Of a stretch of 64,000 nt of DNA, positions 50,901-59,739 are shown one piece after another; the first letter of the stretch is position 1; every line of letters starts with the position of its first letter. This DNA comes from Apostichopus japonicus. Taxonomy: Eukaryota > Echinodermata > Holothuroidea > Aspidochirotida > Stichopodidae. Under the pieces are notes generated by a model. The model ran no database searches. It was not told where the DNA came from and saw only the letters and a program-made list of their open reading frames with translations. The translations under genes and the position numbers were made by a program. The stretch covers positions 4,746,001-4,810,000 of the forward strand of contig NC_092577.1 of NCBI RefSeq assembly GCF_037975245.1, in the 5' to 3' direction.

Positions 50901-51786
50901 GTAAATACTTCAAACACATGACACACAGTGGTACTGTAGATGTCATGTCCATTGCAATGTGTGCTTTACAGTAAATACCTGTACAATATAAATCCAGTGT
51001 ATCTAAGTACAGTGTGTTTATGTATGTATGTAAGTGTATGTATGTATGTATATTAGATCCTCCTGCAAGCAGGAACTCGCGAAGAAGCCTCATTGGCTTA
51101 TCAAAGCCGCAAGCTGACTGAATCAGTCTCTTACATTCATATTTAACGTCCATGATTACGAATTGTTAATTGTTAACAACTCTGTAACTGGACGACATTC
51201 ATTAATCTGGGAGTGACTCAAACCGGGGACCTTATGATTGAAAGGCACCGGCGTTAACCACTGAGCTAACACTCCAATATATAACCACTGAGCTAACACT
51301 TATATCGTAGGGTGTGGGTGTTTGTCTGTGCAATGCCCATGGTGAATAACTTAATACTGAAAGCCATTCAATACTTTATATATATATATATATAATTTAT
51401 ATATACAATTTATATATATATATATATGCATTCACATCATTCTGATCTCATATACCGTCATTATGTAAGATTTGCAATTTTATCATGGGAGCACTGAAGG
51501 TGCATTCTGGGTAAAGAAAAACCAATTTGTCCTGTGAAAATCAATTTTGTTTTTACTGTGGCTCACTATAGTACTGCTCATAACTTTCATATCAGCTCAT
51601 TTTCTGAATTATCATTTCCAGGAAGAGATTAAATCTGATGGTCCTTCATCGAGTTTAGAAGAAAAAGACGCAGCGTTGTCTAAACCAGACGAAGCGCCCT
51701 CTACGGAAACGGATAAACCAGTCGCCGATAAAGACTACGGACAGAGTAATCCCGCAGATAAGGACATGTACACAACCAGGAGTTGA
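34082..51786 (+). CDS. APOOL: MIC26/MIC27-type MICOS subunit (APOO/APOOL family, 5 exons)
   Basis: Complete coding sequence. Exons 34082-34327, 35395-35449, 36696-36791, 45061-45248 and 51622-51786 total 750 nt or 249 residues, in frame across GT..AG junctions. The family belongs to the MICOS complex that shapes inner-membrane cristae and binds cardiolipin. Residues 1-50 (MFRVVKYATL..., then VLVRPKDLPLYS) match the APOO/APOOL N-terminus. Two glycine-rich membrane segments lie at about 112-131 (GFFPRAGVIGLAGLTGIVLA) and 139-157 (IYSGGLMSGTTALCYPYK). The C-terminus, DKDMYTTRS, is the MIC27 signature. The start (MFRV) and GFFPRAGVIG resemble MIC26, so this looks like the unduplicated ancestor. 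The acceptor TCTCTTTAG ends exactly at the ATG, so a 5' UTR exon must lie upstream. Introns total about 17 kb and are full of repeats. Confidence 0.93.
34380..35070. repeat. Pyrimidine-rich degenerate repeat in MIC26/27 intron 1
   Basis: Imperfect repetition of CACTCCCATCTCTCC-like units. It keeps long frames open on both strands (for example 34317-35168) with extreme S/P/H/L bias. One of these frames also overlaps the real first coding exon in a different frame. Confidence 0.85.
35700..36635. repeat. Minisatellite of ~70-85 bp units in MIC26/27 intron 2
   Basis: About 12 units built on CTGGCTAGTGGCTACCTCTA, then GAGGTAGGCGCTTCCATGCC and CTCAGATTATAAACTGGTTC, then AGGTCGTCTGA. At least two subtypes (GGCGCTTCCATGCC and TTGGCTCTTCGAGGTCC) alternate, which suggests a higher-order repeat. 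Confidence 0.95.
38025..38400 (+). repeat. Dispersed GT-rich / AGGTCA-type repeat, copy 2
   Basis: GGAATCTATGCGATGGTCAT, a (GT)n tract, TGGTAAACACCGTAACTC, then ATGGTCATTTGGATTCAACAG and AGGTCAAAATCTGAAAAC. Same block order as 13990-14220 and 54346-55020. Confidence 0.7.
39045..39150. repeat. 27-bp minisatellite (about 4 copies)
   Basis: Four near-identical copies of CCTGCTGTACCCTTGTCCTG plus CTCCCAC. Overlapping open frames on both strands are by-products. Confidence 0.92.
39283..39682 (+). mobile_element. hAT-type non-autonomous element, copy 1 (400 bp)
   Basis: Ends are CAGGGTTGTCCAACCT... and ...AGGTTGGACAACCCTG, with perfect 8-bp duplications TACTAGAT at 39275-39282 and 39683-39690. 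The interior is the reverse complement of copy 2. CAGGG..CCCTG ends with an 8-bp duplication are characteristic of hAT. No transposase is present. It lies in the 8.3-kb third intron of the MIC26/27 gene. Confidence 0.93.
39850..40235. repeat. 16-bp minisatellite (about 23 copies)
   Basis: Tandem GAGGCAGTGTGCTTAC units with base changes (TATG/TGTG, ACGAG/ATGAG/ATCAG). The 16-bp period keeps all three plus-strand frames open, giving YEAVCLRGSVLT-like peptides that are not genes. Confidence 0.95.
41350..41465. repeat. Two-copy tandem duplication, about 58 bp
   Basis: GCATATATGCTATGGGCCCG, then GCATTTTCAAGGGCCCG and CTAAATGCTTGCAAGG, occurs twice head-to-tail with few differences. Confidence 0.8.
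42905..43110. mobile_element. Penelope-like repeat with inverted hammerhead-like cores, copy 1
   Basis: The minus strand at 42977-43015 reads CTGAAGA, a TCCT-GCT-AGGA hairpin, then GAAACGTC, i.e. the conserved CUGANGA, stem II and GAAA parts of a hammerhead ribozyme. A second copy at 43061-43098 on the plus strand (CTGAAGG...GGATCGAAACGTC) has one core change. Flanking text in the minus copy (TTTTACACATTCT, ACACAGGCTC, AGCAGTTTGCTAACAG) matches 44840-44930. Minimal hammerheads of this kind are known from Penelope-like retroelements. No reverse transcriptase was seen nearby. The family call is inference. Confidence 0.55.
43680..44046. mobile_element. TTAA-type MITE, copy 2 (367 bp)
   Basis: Flanked on both sides by TTAA (43676-43679 and 44047-44050). 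The ends AGGGAGTGAAGACTCG and CGAGTCTTCAATGCCT are inverted repeats (14 of 16). The body matches copy 1 throughout (for example AGACACCACCATCGATCCC and CTTGCAAGCAACGGAAAG). The TTAA target suggests a piggyBac- or Kolobok-related origin. Confidence 0.82.
44587..44935. mobile_element. Penelope-like repeat with inverted arms, copy 2
   Basis: Arms 44587-44675 and 44786-44875 are ~90-bp inverted repeats of each other (ATTCTGTGTGTGTATTTGTC, then CTTGTCATTCAGCCT), with a ~110-bp loop. The right arm continues with CTCTTACTTTTACACATTCT and GCAGTTTGCTAACAG, shared in inverse orientation with 42905-42976. The hammerhead-like core is degenerate in both arms. Confidence 0.6.
44936..45030. repeat. (TTTA)n microsatellite
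   Basis: T-rich tract with TTTA and TTA repeats, directly upstream of the acceptor of MIC26/27 exon 4 (45061). It may serve as an unusually long polypyrimidine region. Confidence 0.95.
45290..45890. repeat. G-rich minisatellite in MIC26/27 intron 4
   Basis: Repeats of GGTGATGGGGGTGGGAGATA, then GGTGACATGGGTGAATA and GGTGGCAGGGGTGAAGA, i.e. mosaic units of about 15-45 bp. It starts about 40 bp after the exon 4 donor. The minus-strand frames through it are T/P/H/S-rich artefacts. Strand asymmetry is extreme (G on plus, C on minus). Confidence 0.93.
46020..47990. other. MIC26/27 intron 4, unassigned part
   Basis: AT-rich intronic DNA with short microsatellites (TA near 46070-46085, A-run near 47405). 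No exon, RNA gene or element was recognised. Confidence 0.5.
48003..48085. repeat. Short tandem repeat, about 26-bp unit
   Basis: Three to four imperfect copies of GGGGAGCACCATGTAACTTAAA-like units (20-base core GGAGCACCATGTAACTTAAA). Confidence 0.75.
49211..49445 (+). mobile_element. tRNA-Ser-like SINE
   Basis: The head carries a perfect pol III A box, TGGCCGAGTGG (49218-49228), and B box GGTTCGATCCC (49280-49290), with a tRNA-Ser-like anticodon arm (loop ATTTGAA, TGA). The ends of the tRNA part do not pair, so it is not a tRNA gene. The body runs on to about 49445 (ending near GCCTGCGCGGGCTTCTCCC). The 3' limit is approximate. Confidence 0.7.
49950..50835. repeat. Minisatellite with two interleaved unit lengths
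   Basis: About 35 copies of CCAAATCTCAATGTTCTGGT plus either CTAG (24 bp) or CTAGATAG (28 bp). The only difference is whether GATA is present, so the array reads as a string of short and long units. The long unit dominates to the right of 50330. Spacer-sized unique sequence is absent, so it is not a CRISPR array. Confidence 0.96.
51019..51275 (-). mobile_element. tRNA-derived SINE
   Basis: On the minus strand the head starts GGAGTGTTAGCTCAGTGGTT (A box) near 51275 and has a B-box-like GGTTTGAGTCA near 51213-51223, with the tRNA acceptor halves still able to pair (GGAGTG/CACTCC). It ends in an (ATAC)n tail at 51019-51050. A 17-bp piece of the head is duplicated at 51283-51299. Confidence 0.72.
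51375..51428. repeat. (TA)n microsatellite
   Basis: TATATATA tracts separated by AATTTATATATACAATTT, about 200 bp before the last MIC26/27 exon. Confidence 0.95.
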
Positions 51787-53215
51787 GATTAAATGCAATA
51801 TCAGTGTGTACTATAAAAAAAAAGGTTATGAACTGACAAAAAATTGCTGAGGCATGTTTGAAACATACATATATGATTAGTCATTGTGTTTCACTTGCTT
51901 AGAGAAATATTGCCTGCCGGTATCCCAGTTACAGGGTTTCTTGTTCCTAATAAACAAAAAACATTGAGAATGGGCAGGAACGAAATCGTGGCCAAAAAAA
52001 ACTCCCCATAAACTTTGCAGACGTTTGATGCATGCTATGTAAAGCAATGTTACTTTTGAAATCTATAGGACGGTAACCGGTAACCGGTTGATCAACTACA
52101 TGGTTATATTTAAGACCCTACAAAAAGCAATATATATGGATAAATTCCTACTCTGTGGTGGATGACCATACTGATCTTACACAATTTTTTCATATTTTCA
52201 ATACTTTTAATATTTAAGCTCTTTGAAGGTTGACTTTCGGCAGCATCTTAGTCTTGATGTTTTATAGACTCATAGTCCACGAACAAAAAAATTAATTGTA
52301 AGCAAATCATGTTTCTGTTGCTGCACCTGTTTACAAGATACTCACCTTTAAACTATGCTGCATCTATGGAAGGCTCCTTTAACGCTAAATTCATGATGAC
52401 CACAGGTACTACTCAACTTAAGGTGACCACATTTTTTCCAGGAAATTGCTGGGAAATGATATTGAGTGTTGACCCCCCCTTCACCCCCATCCCCTTATCC
52501 CCCATGTTGAAATGAAGAGTTTTTTCTTACACTGTATTTTGAAAATAAGGTACATGGAAGGTCTCTGGGTATTTCCTCATTGAGAAACTAGTATTTTTGT
52601 CCAAGATAAATAATCCACTGCCAAAAACCCTGAAGGTTGCTGGAAGCCTTTTAATTCATCACTATATGTAATATGATTTCATGTGCATTACAGGCCGTGA
52701 TATTATTTCAATGATCTTGGTTGCCTTTTTCTGTCTGCCATGAATGAAATTTACGTTCATGACCTAGTTGTAAACAATCACAGCTTTGCTGAGGTTCAAG
52801 CTGTAGTATCTCAATGAATGGGAGGCCAAACAGGCAAAAATTGAATATTATTCAGGACCTTTTTACAATATTCAGGGATATTCCAGGGAGGGTAAATAGA
52901 AATTTTCCTGGAACTTTTTCAGCGACACTTATATCCAGGGACAACACATGACATGAGGGGACTGTCCCCTGAAAACAGCAACAAATTCACTGACTATTGT
53001 GCAATGGTTTACTGTTAAGGGTTTTTAATATAATTTAATAGTCTGCGTGTTATAATGCTAATTGATCCAGTCAACTAAATTGATGAGCCTAAGGTAATTT
53101 ATTGTTTTCTTTCTAGGAAATAAGAAAGTTGGATAGAAATATAGCCTGGAGTGACAAGCAAGTCCCTTTTATTTAAGAATCTACAATAAATGTATCAAAT
53201 TGATTTTGTGTGTAA
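51787..53215 (+). other. MIC26/27 3' UTR (probable)
   Basis: Non-coding sequence after the MIC26/27 stop. AATAAA occurs at 51949-51954 and at 53185-53190; the latter is followed by TTGATTTTGTGTGTAAAG, a good GT-rich downstream element. No coding signal. Confidence 0.5.
53185..53190 (+). terminator. Candidate distal poly(A) signal of the MIC26/27 gene
   Basis: AATAAA with a GT-rich element 10-28 bp downstream. A proximal AATAAA at 51949 is an alternative. Confidence 0.5.
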
Positions 53216-53219
53216 AGTC

Positions 53220-54340
53220 ATCTTTTTTTACCTACTCCAACTTCACATGTAGTGTATATGAGAAACACAAGCATCTTTCCTGATTAGCTCGACTAGCTAT
53301 GGAATACTGGAGTATATTTGGATTGAAGTTATTCATATTCTTTCTGATAACTGTTAAAGATGGAACACTGTTAAATACTACATTATTACATACAATAATA
53401 AACAGACAACATAAGGTGCGCATGCGCTGTTTGCAGATTGCTCGGTCATGCTTCGGTTTTTGTAAAATCTTATTTGAAATGCATCTCTGAATAATAAAAG
53501 AATATGTCAAATGAACAATTGGTAGTTTGATTTCTTTTTTGGTCCGATGCTTTGGCATCCATTGAAACCTATGCAGTCAACTTGGCATATTTGTGTGTGC
53601 GTGTGTATGTGTCTAAATATGTCAATGTTGAGTTTCATTTTTCAATGTAAAAAAATAAAATTATTTGGCCTTTTAGGTTAATAGTTTAATTTTTATGGAC
53701 TGTAAAATTAAAGGTGACGAACATATGAAGCTAACAAAGTGTGACACATGGTTACTTCAAGGACGGCCCCTTTCTGGGTACAAGTTGTGTCGATGAGGTC
53801 AGACCACAGAGAGGGGTAGGGGGGTGCTGTCATTTGTACCCGTCAAAAAGGTATGGTCGTCCTGACAAACTTGGCGAACAAGAATCTAACCTAGTTGGAC
53901 CATTGCCATTCAAAAAAAACAACATGAATTTCTCTACAAACGCAAGAGAAGTCCTGCCAACCGTACCACTGGCAATGGTTCCTGCCAACAGTATCAACAA
54001 TTTCTAGACACCCACCCCATAGCAGCATTGCTGCTTGAATTAAGAACTCTATAACGGCCGCTCCCCCCCCCACCCCACCCCCCAATAGCGTAGAGGGTTA
54101 CAGGAACTCTAGGGGAGTTATCTCAGTTTGTGAAACGTTTGGGGCCATTCAGATGGCATCTGAAAGGCTTTTCATATTACCTGTGACAACACTGGAAAAT
54201 ATTGAATTGAAACGGAGCATATCAGGAAAGTCAATAAGGAATGGTATATTTATTACAGCGAATATGGGGTTGTCATTTAAAGGTATCATATTTACTATAT
54301 ACTTGAGTTCAAAGAACCTGATATCGTAAGTAGATTGTTG
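53220..54340. other. Intergenic DNA between convergent genes, no gene seen
   Basis: Short random frames, a C-rich run near 54061-54083 and AT-rich sequence. Nothing is supportable as a gene. Confidence 0.5.
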
Positions 54341-54345
54341 ATTCC

Positions 54346-55020
54346 TTGCCAAAGACTAGGAGCCTCTGTGGCGTGTGTATATGTGTGTGTATGTGACACT
54401 TGCTCGTAAACACTCTTAACTTGAGAAGGATAACAGGTACATTTCATATTTGCTATGTAGGTTCCCCTGAGCTAGAACTGGTTTGGGATTGTTGTTGGTA
54501 TTGGTCAAAGGTCATTCGAGGTCAGCACGAGTCAAAAGTCTTAACACAATTTTCACACAATATCTCAAGAAGTTGAGTATGCAGGATGTTCAAACTTTGT
54601 GTGTAGGTTGTCATTGGAGTAGATAATCTGTAGTGTGTTTCATGAATATCAAAGTTCATTTGAGGTCAACAAAATCTGGTCATTCCTTGTCAACTAAAGG
54701 CTAAAGGAATCTTTGTGATGATGATGTGTGCATGTGACACTGCTTGTGAACAAGATATCTCAAGAAGGGTAACCATGAGGGATCTCATACTTGGCAAGTG
54801 GATGCCCCACATTGAGTGCAAGAATCCTATTGTTTTGGTGGAGGTCAATGGTCATTTGAGGTCACCAGAGGTCAAATTGAAAACCTTGTAAACATGATAT
54901 CTTGAGAAGGGAAACAGATGAATCTCATACTTGGTGTGTTGATGCGTAAGTAGAAAAACCCTGTTGTATTTGTTGGAGGTCAAAGGTCATTTTAGCTCAA
55001 AGGGTGAAAACTTAGTAAAG
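54346..55020 (+). repeat. Dispersed GT-rich / AGGTCA-type repeat, tandem copies
   Basis: At least three degenerate ~150-200 bp units. Each has a TGTGACACTGCTTGTGAACA block, a CTCAAGAAGG block, a CTCATACTTGGTGTGT block and a run such as AGGTCAAAGGTCATTT. AGGTCAAAGGTCA (54977-54989) is a perfect direct repeat of the nuclear-receptor half site with 1-bp spacing. Related copies lie at 13990 and 38025. Confidence 0.78.
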
Positions 55021-55240
55021 ATGAATGAAAAAAAGAAGTGAATGTAAGAACAGGGAGTTGTTCCATATTAAACAACTCCCTGGTAAGAAACTGATTGATG
55101 ACCATGTTAAAATAGCATCAATGCGTTAAATCTGCTAGTGTTAAATTACTAACCTGTGGTGAGTACAACAACCCTATTAAAAAATGGTGTAGATCAAGTA
55201 GTAGTGTAGATAGGTCAAACTGTGAAACTCTTGTAAAAGA

Positions 55241-55545
55241 GAGCATGTGGCCAGTTGGCCAAGGAGTCTGACTCGTTATCCAAGGATTGCTGGTTCGATT
55301 CCTGCCTAGTTCATTACGTTGTGTCCTTGGGCAAGATGCTTTATCTCACTTGACTCTCTCCACCCAGGGTTTAAATGGGTACCTGTGAGGTAACTTGTCA
55401 TTGGGCGCAGTATATAACTGCTGCCGACTGGAGGGATTGTCTCTGGGACAGGTTATCATTGACCAGGGGTAATATAATGTCTGTAAAGCGCTTTGAGACC
55501 TATTGCTGGTATAAAGCACTATTTAAAAAGCAAATATTATTATGA
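55241..55545 (+). mobile_element. tRNA-derived SINE with a common 3' domain
   Basis: The tRNA-like head has an A-box-like TGGCCAGTTGG and a B box GGTTCGATTCC (55292-55302). A body with TTGTGTCCTTGGGCAAGATG follows. The 3' end reads TGTAAAGCGCTTTGAGACC, then ATAAAGCACTATTTAAA and ATTATTAT, a tail arrangement widespread in metazoan SINEs. Confidence 0.85.
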
Positions 55546-55838
55546 TTAAACATGATATCTTTGAGGTAAAACTTTTAATGGCTCATACTGTGATTTCATG
55601 GTTCACAAAAATGTTAGTCAATGCCCATAGATTTTAAACATTCTTTAACCTAGGTGTAAACACAGTATTACTTCACTATGAAAACTTTGACTGTCAATTT
55701 GAAACCACAGTACTTAAACAATATTTCCTATGAGCAAGGAATCATTAGTAAGCCTGTTGGCTATCTATTTGTTTGTTTTTAGTTTTGTTTTTTTTTTATT
55801 TTGAAACTTTTCTGGTTATTAATTAGTACTGTATATAC

Positions 55839-56234
55839 CAGGGTTGTCCAACCTACGGCCCGCGGGCCACAGTCCGGCCCGCCGCAGGGTTGCGTCCGGC
55901 CCGCCAGAGATGCTCTACGGTGCGAAATTTTAGTGAGCAGATTTATTGATAACAATTTGAAGCTATAAAATCAATCATTCGAACCTTCTGGGTCCAAAAC
56001 ACTGCATACAGGTCAGTTTGTGTGACACTCTCAGCGGGGGGGGGCGGCTGAACTTTATTCATCTGTTTTATCAGGAAGGAAAATAGATCAGAGCGCTCCG
56101 CGCGCAGTGCTCACATTTTGTTGCCTTGGACTTCGGGCAAAAGAATGAAAAATGGAGAGTAGGGTTCATGCGGCCCCCTCCTTCATCATAATCATTCCAA
56201 GTGGCCCTCCTCTGCAAAAGGTTGGACAACCCTG
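55839..56234 (-). mobile_element. hAT-type non-autonomous element, copy 2 (396 bp)
   Basis: Same family as 39283-39682 in the opposite orientation. Ends are CAGGGTTGTCCAACCT and AGGTTGGACAACCCTG, with perfect 8-bp duplications GTATATAC at 55831-55838 and 56235-56242. High identity to copy 1 suggests that both moved fairly recently. Confidence 0.93.
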
Positions 56235-56249
56235 GTATATACAGGTCAG

Positions 56250-56963
56250 TTCTCAAAGCAAACTACCAATGGACACTTGGATAAAGTAGTGGAAAAAAAA
56301 CCACAAAAATATGCTGAATGTGATAAAACGTGTATATTTCACAATTTTCTGTATACAATATAGGTTTTTTTAGAAAGAAAACAACAGAATGAAACAAGAA
56401 ATAATATTTACATGAAAGAAAAAAATGGATGTCAAAATTTCTTGTAGATGGTAAATTATCATCATATTAACTGTACAGAAAATAATATTGCATTATTAGT
56501 TTGGCATGTAGACATGTTGTAGATCTGTTACTACGGTTACACAGGTTATAGGTATCTATAAACTTACATCTTTATACACACTGATAACATTTTGTCACAA
56601 ATTAGTTACCATGGAAACTTTATGAAAACGTTTTGTAATGACATACTACAAGAAGCGGTTTTTAAGGGGGTACAGTTACCATGACAACACAGGTTTTACA
56701 ACCATTGGAAGGCCGTAGAAGATGCACCAAATTTTTATATCTGGTTTTGAGATGCACGACAGTAATGAGATGTGTAAACTAAGAAAGGAACAACTTGTTA
56801 AACAAATTACAACTTGGAAAATGCTGTAAATGGTATGAAGGCATTGTTTTTTTTTCATAATAAGTTTTAAAAATTTGGTTTTTTTAATTAATGAAACTTT
56901 TGCTAACGAATCCATTTAAACCAAACCCATTTAAAGATCATTCCTCCCTATCCCCTAACAGCC
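56250..56963 (-). other. 3' flank of the RING gene
   Basis: AT-rich, presumably the 3' UTR and flank of the minus-strand RING gene. No perfect AATAAA was identified on the minus strand close to the stop. A TTTAAT (ATTAAA on minus) occurs near 56884. Confidence 0.4.
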
Positions 56964-58529
56964 TCATTCCTTGAAACCAGCCACTTTCACCCGTGCGGAA
57001 CTGTAGCAGAATGCCAGTTCGCGGGGTGGGATGAGTGTGACCCCGACGGGTATTTTCTGTCCCATGGTGAACATCCTCCTCCAAGTGCCGTCGTCAGCAT
57101 CGTACAGGACGTAGACGGGTTCGTTTCCCCTCTTCTCGTCCACCCACAAGACACCGATTTTGCTCTGACGGAAGATGAATAACTCGGTGACGGTCGACAG
57201 GAACAGGGCACGGGGTAGACAGGCGGTGGCGGGATGTTCAGGACGGTACTCGCTCGGCTTCTTGAAGTGACATATCACCTTCCCGTCGCCGTGTAGCATC
57301 GCGGCTTTCTTTGAGGTTTCGCTGGCGATCGCTATCTGGATTTTCCCGTCTACTTTGAGGGACATGAGAGAATTTGCAGCCTTGAAGCTGACCTGTGGCT
57401 TGATCTCCTTTTTGATGGTGGAGGATCTGATATCCACGACGTGGAGTACCTCTGATTTATCATTGGCAATGATCACATAGTCCGGGTTCTCGGGGTACCA
57501 GTCGATGGCGGTTATACGAGCGTCTTGAGGAAGGAAGGTGAGTCGATAGTTTCTCACGCTGGTCGAAGAAGAAACTGTAGACGAACTGAAGAGACGATCT
57601 ATGTTCACGGAGAAGACCTCTCTTCCGGCAGCGAAGAAGGTGTTCTGCTCTCGATCCGTCTTTGTGGCCGAGAAGCTGGATAGAACGACCGGAGCCACTA
57701 CGTCCAGAGGTTGAAACGCTAGGATCCAACGTACATCCTCCGGCGTGTTTTTGTTAGCTCTGCCGAGACAGACACCGCCGTTACTCCTCTGGTCGACCGC
57801 CAACAGGAATTCATTGTTATCCAAAGTGGATATACCGACGCAGTTCTGTTTACGAACCAAAGTGCCGACGGAGGCATCCTGGGGCTTCTCCGCAAACTCC
57901 ACGCCGAGCCCGCTGATGTCGTCGTCGAACTCGAGAAGAAGAGTGTGAGCCTGGACAAGTGTGAGTGCCTGGACGAGTTCCTCGCCTAACGCGACGGTAG
58001 CAAAGTCGTCGCTGTCGTCTTCGGCGAGAGCTCTCGCCAGCAGGCAGATCATCTGCAAGGCGCCTTTATTGTCTGTCGTATCGTCCAACAGAGATACGAT
58101 ACCGTGTTTACGTTTCTCTTCGATCTCTTGGACTTGCTCGATGAGTTTCTGGGCTCTGTGGTTGATATTCTTAACGGCCATAGCTGCAGACTGGTCTATT
58201 TTCTTTCTGGCGCCTGCCACAATCTGTCCTGCCCCTCTCTGTCCTCTGCGGTACGTCACAATCAAATCTGCAAGCTGTCGTTTGATCTGAGGAACTTCCT
58301 GAAACACAGCCGCCAACTCATCGTCCAGCGAGGTACCACCCGGGGGCGTGAACCCGTACGTATAGCTTTGGCTACTGGTAAGTGTCGGTTTGTGACTGGT
58401 ACTTGGGTCACAACACACGGGACACTTCACATTCCCGGCTGTTGATCGAACGCAACTTGCACAGAGTTTGTGTTCGCAGGAAAGAACGTTGGTCAGTTCA
58501 CTAGTACTGGTACAAAAGCAACACTCCAT
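56964..58529 (-). CDS. RING-finger / coiled-coil protein, probable E3 ubiquitin ligase (single coding exon)
   Basis: 521 residues in one uninterrupted frame. A C3HC4 RING starts at residue 3: C3, C6, C18, H20, C23, C26, C36, C39 with normal spacing, so all zinc ligands are present. Residues ~68-195 are mostly helical and charged (EELAAVF/QIKRQLADLI/QKLIEQVQEIEEKRKHG), a likely coiled coil. Residues ~215-521 form a beta-rich region with repeats such as ITAIDWYPENPDYVIIANDK, which could be a propeller. The layout is TRIM-like, but I see no B-box. A paralogue of the C-terminal part lies at 63282-64000. The acceptor TTGTTTCAG ends 9 bp before the ATG, so the 5' UTR is split; good donors lie at 58960 (GTAAGT) and 59332 (GTAAAG). 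RING proteins usually recruit E2 enzymes for ubiquitination. The substrate is unknown and I do not recognise a named orthologue. Confidence 0.88.
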   Translation of the reverse strand: MECCFCTSTSELTNVLSCEHKLCASCVRSTAGNVKCPVCCDPSTSHKPTLTSSQSYTYGFTPPGGTSLDDELAAVFQEVPQIKRQLADLIVTYRRGQRGAGQIVAGARKKIDQSAAMAVKNINHRAQKLIEQVQEIEEKRKHGIVSLLDDTTDNKGALQMICLLARALAEDDSDDFATVALGEELVQALTLVQAHTLLLEFDDDISGLGVEFAEKPQDASVGTLVRKQNCVGISTLDNNEFLLAVDQRSNGGVCLGRANKNTPEDVRWILAFQPLDVVAPVVLSSFSATKTDREQNTFFAAGREVFSVNIDRLFSSSTVSSSTSVRNYRLTFLPQDARITAIDWYPENPDYVIIANDKSEVLHVVDIRSSTIKKEIKPQVSFKAANSLMSLKVDGKIQIAIASETSKKAAMLHGDGKVICHFKKPSEYRPEHPATACLPRALFLSTVTELFIFRQSKIGVLWVDEKRGNEPVYVLYDADDGTWRRMFTMGQKIPVGVTLIPPRELAFCYSSARVKVAGFKE

Positions 58530-59540
58530 GATTCGCTACTGAAACAAGAACAAAAACACAAAATCATGTAAATTGTTAATTCTTGGCAGTGAAATAGGTA
58601 ATTAAGAAATACTCTCAGCTTGGTTGACGACCCTCCAACTGTATCCTTGTCTTGCAATGGAAATGAAACACTTTCCAATCTTAAGAAGGATAAAAAAATA
58701 TAAAAAATGAGATGGTCTGAACCATCCGGAAAGTACTTTTGGAAACTTTTAGCAAATTTATTCACTCCCTTAAATAAATATTGGAATGGAAGTATGATAG
58801 ATGGATGGAAGGATGCGAAGTTGGTAATTTTAACCAAAAAATGTACTAAATTACAACCAGATCTCTGTTGGGACCCTACATGTACCTGATGCATGGAAGC
58901 TCTCAGTTTATACCTCCATCCCCTACTCCCCGCCCCCCCAACAAGAGCACAAATACTTACCTTTAAATTATCTTTGTGCTCTGCAATGTTAGCCTAACTT
59001 ACATTCTGGAAGCTGCTCTTGCTACACTCATGACTAGTAGCACTAGGCCTAGGACCAAGTAGAAGTTAGAACCAGTAGCCTATTACTCAGATTTCACAGA
59101 AGGCCATCCGTACAACCCTACATAAATATGAGTATACACATGTATCTTGTTAATGTCACAGGTGCTCCCAATGTCATTATAAATTCGCGAACATAAATAA
59201 AAAGCAATTTTAAATAGTATAAACATGGAGAACTGCTTCCATGGTTAGGCTTGGCCAACGACAACTAGCCTAGCCTACTAATACTACTAACTAGTAGAAG
59301 TACCATATTATTATATACTGTAACTGCTTTACCTCTCCTTGATGGTGTGCGGCCGTCACCGGAAACGTTTGAAATCAAATCCAAATTCTCCCTCAAGTAC
59401 AATCATTCGATCAGTAAAATATTACATTTTGTATGACTTTCCTTTCTTTGTCGCTAAATTGATGTTAACATTTTGCCCTTTACTTGCTATTTCGAAATTT
59501 GCAAAGTGCTACAAAGAACACTTGTAGTGTTGTAAGTTGT
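58530..59540 (-). other. 5' UTR intron and candidate first exon of the RING gene
   Basis: The region upstream of the RING ATG. The acceptor is at 58539-58540 (minus). Candidate donors are AAAG|GTAAGTATTT at 58961/58960 and GAGAG|GTAAAGC at 59333/59332, so a non-coding exon ends at one or both. A CACGTGACG motif near 59626-59634 could belong to its promoter. Confidence 0.4.
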
Positions 59541-59739
59541 AACGAACACAGCAGCAATGTACGTTTTGGAAATAATGGGGGGATTCCCCAAAATTACTTG
59601 CACTGCGTTATTGCAATGGCAAATCACGTGACGAGATCAGGGAGCGCCTTGATGAGGGATGTATCGCTGTTCATATATGGAACTCTCTCATTGGTGTACG
59701 TCATCATTGTCTGGTTTACCCAGCACTTTATCTAAATAA

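Noticed and set aside
57460-58445. Frames antisense or out of frame to the RING gene
   Set aside because: Shadows of a 521-residue frame with an intact RING and a paralogue nearby.
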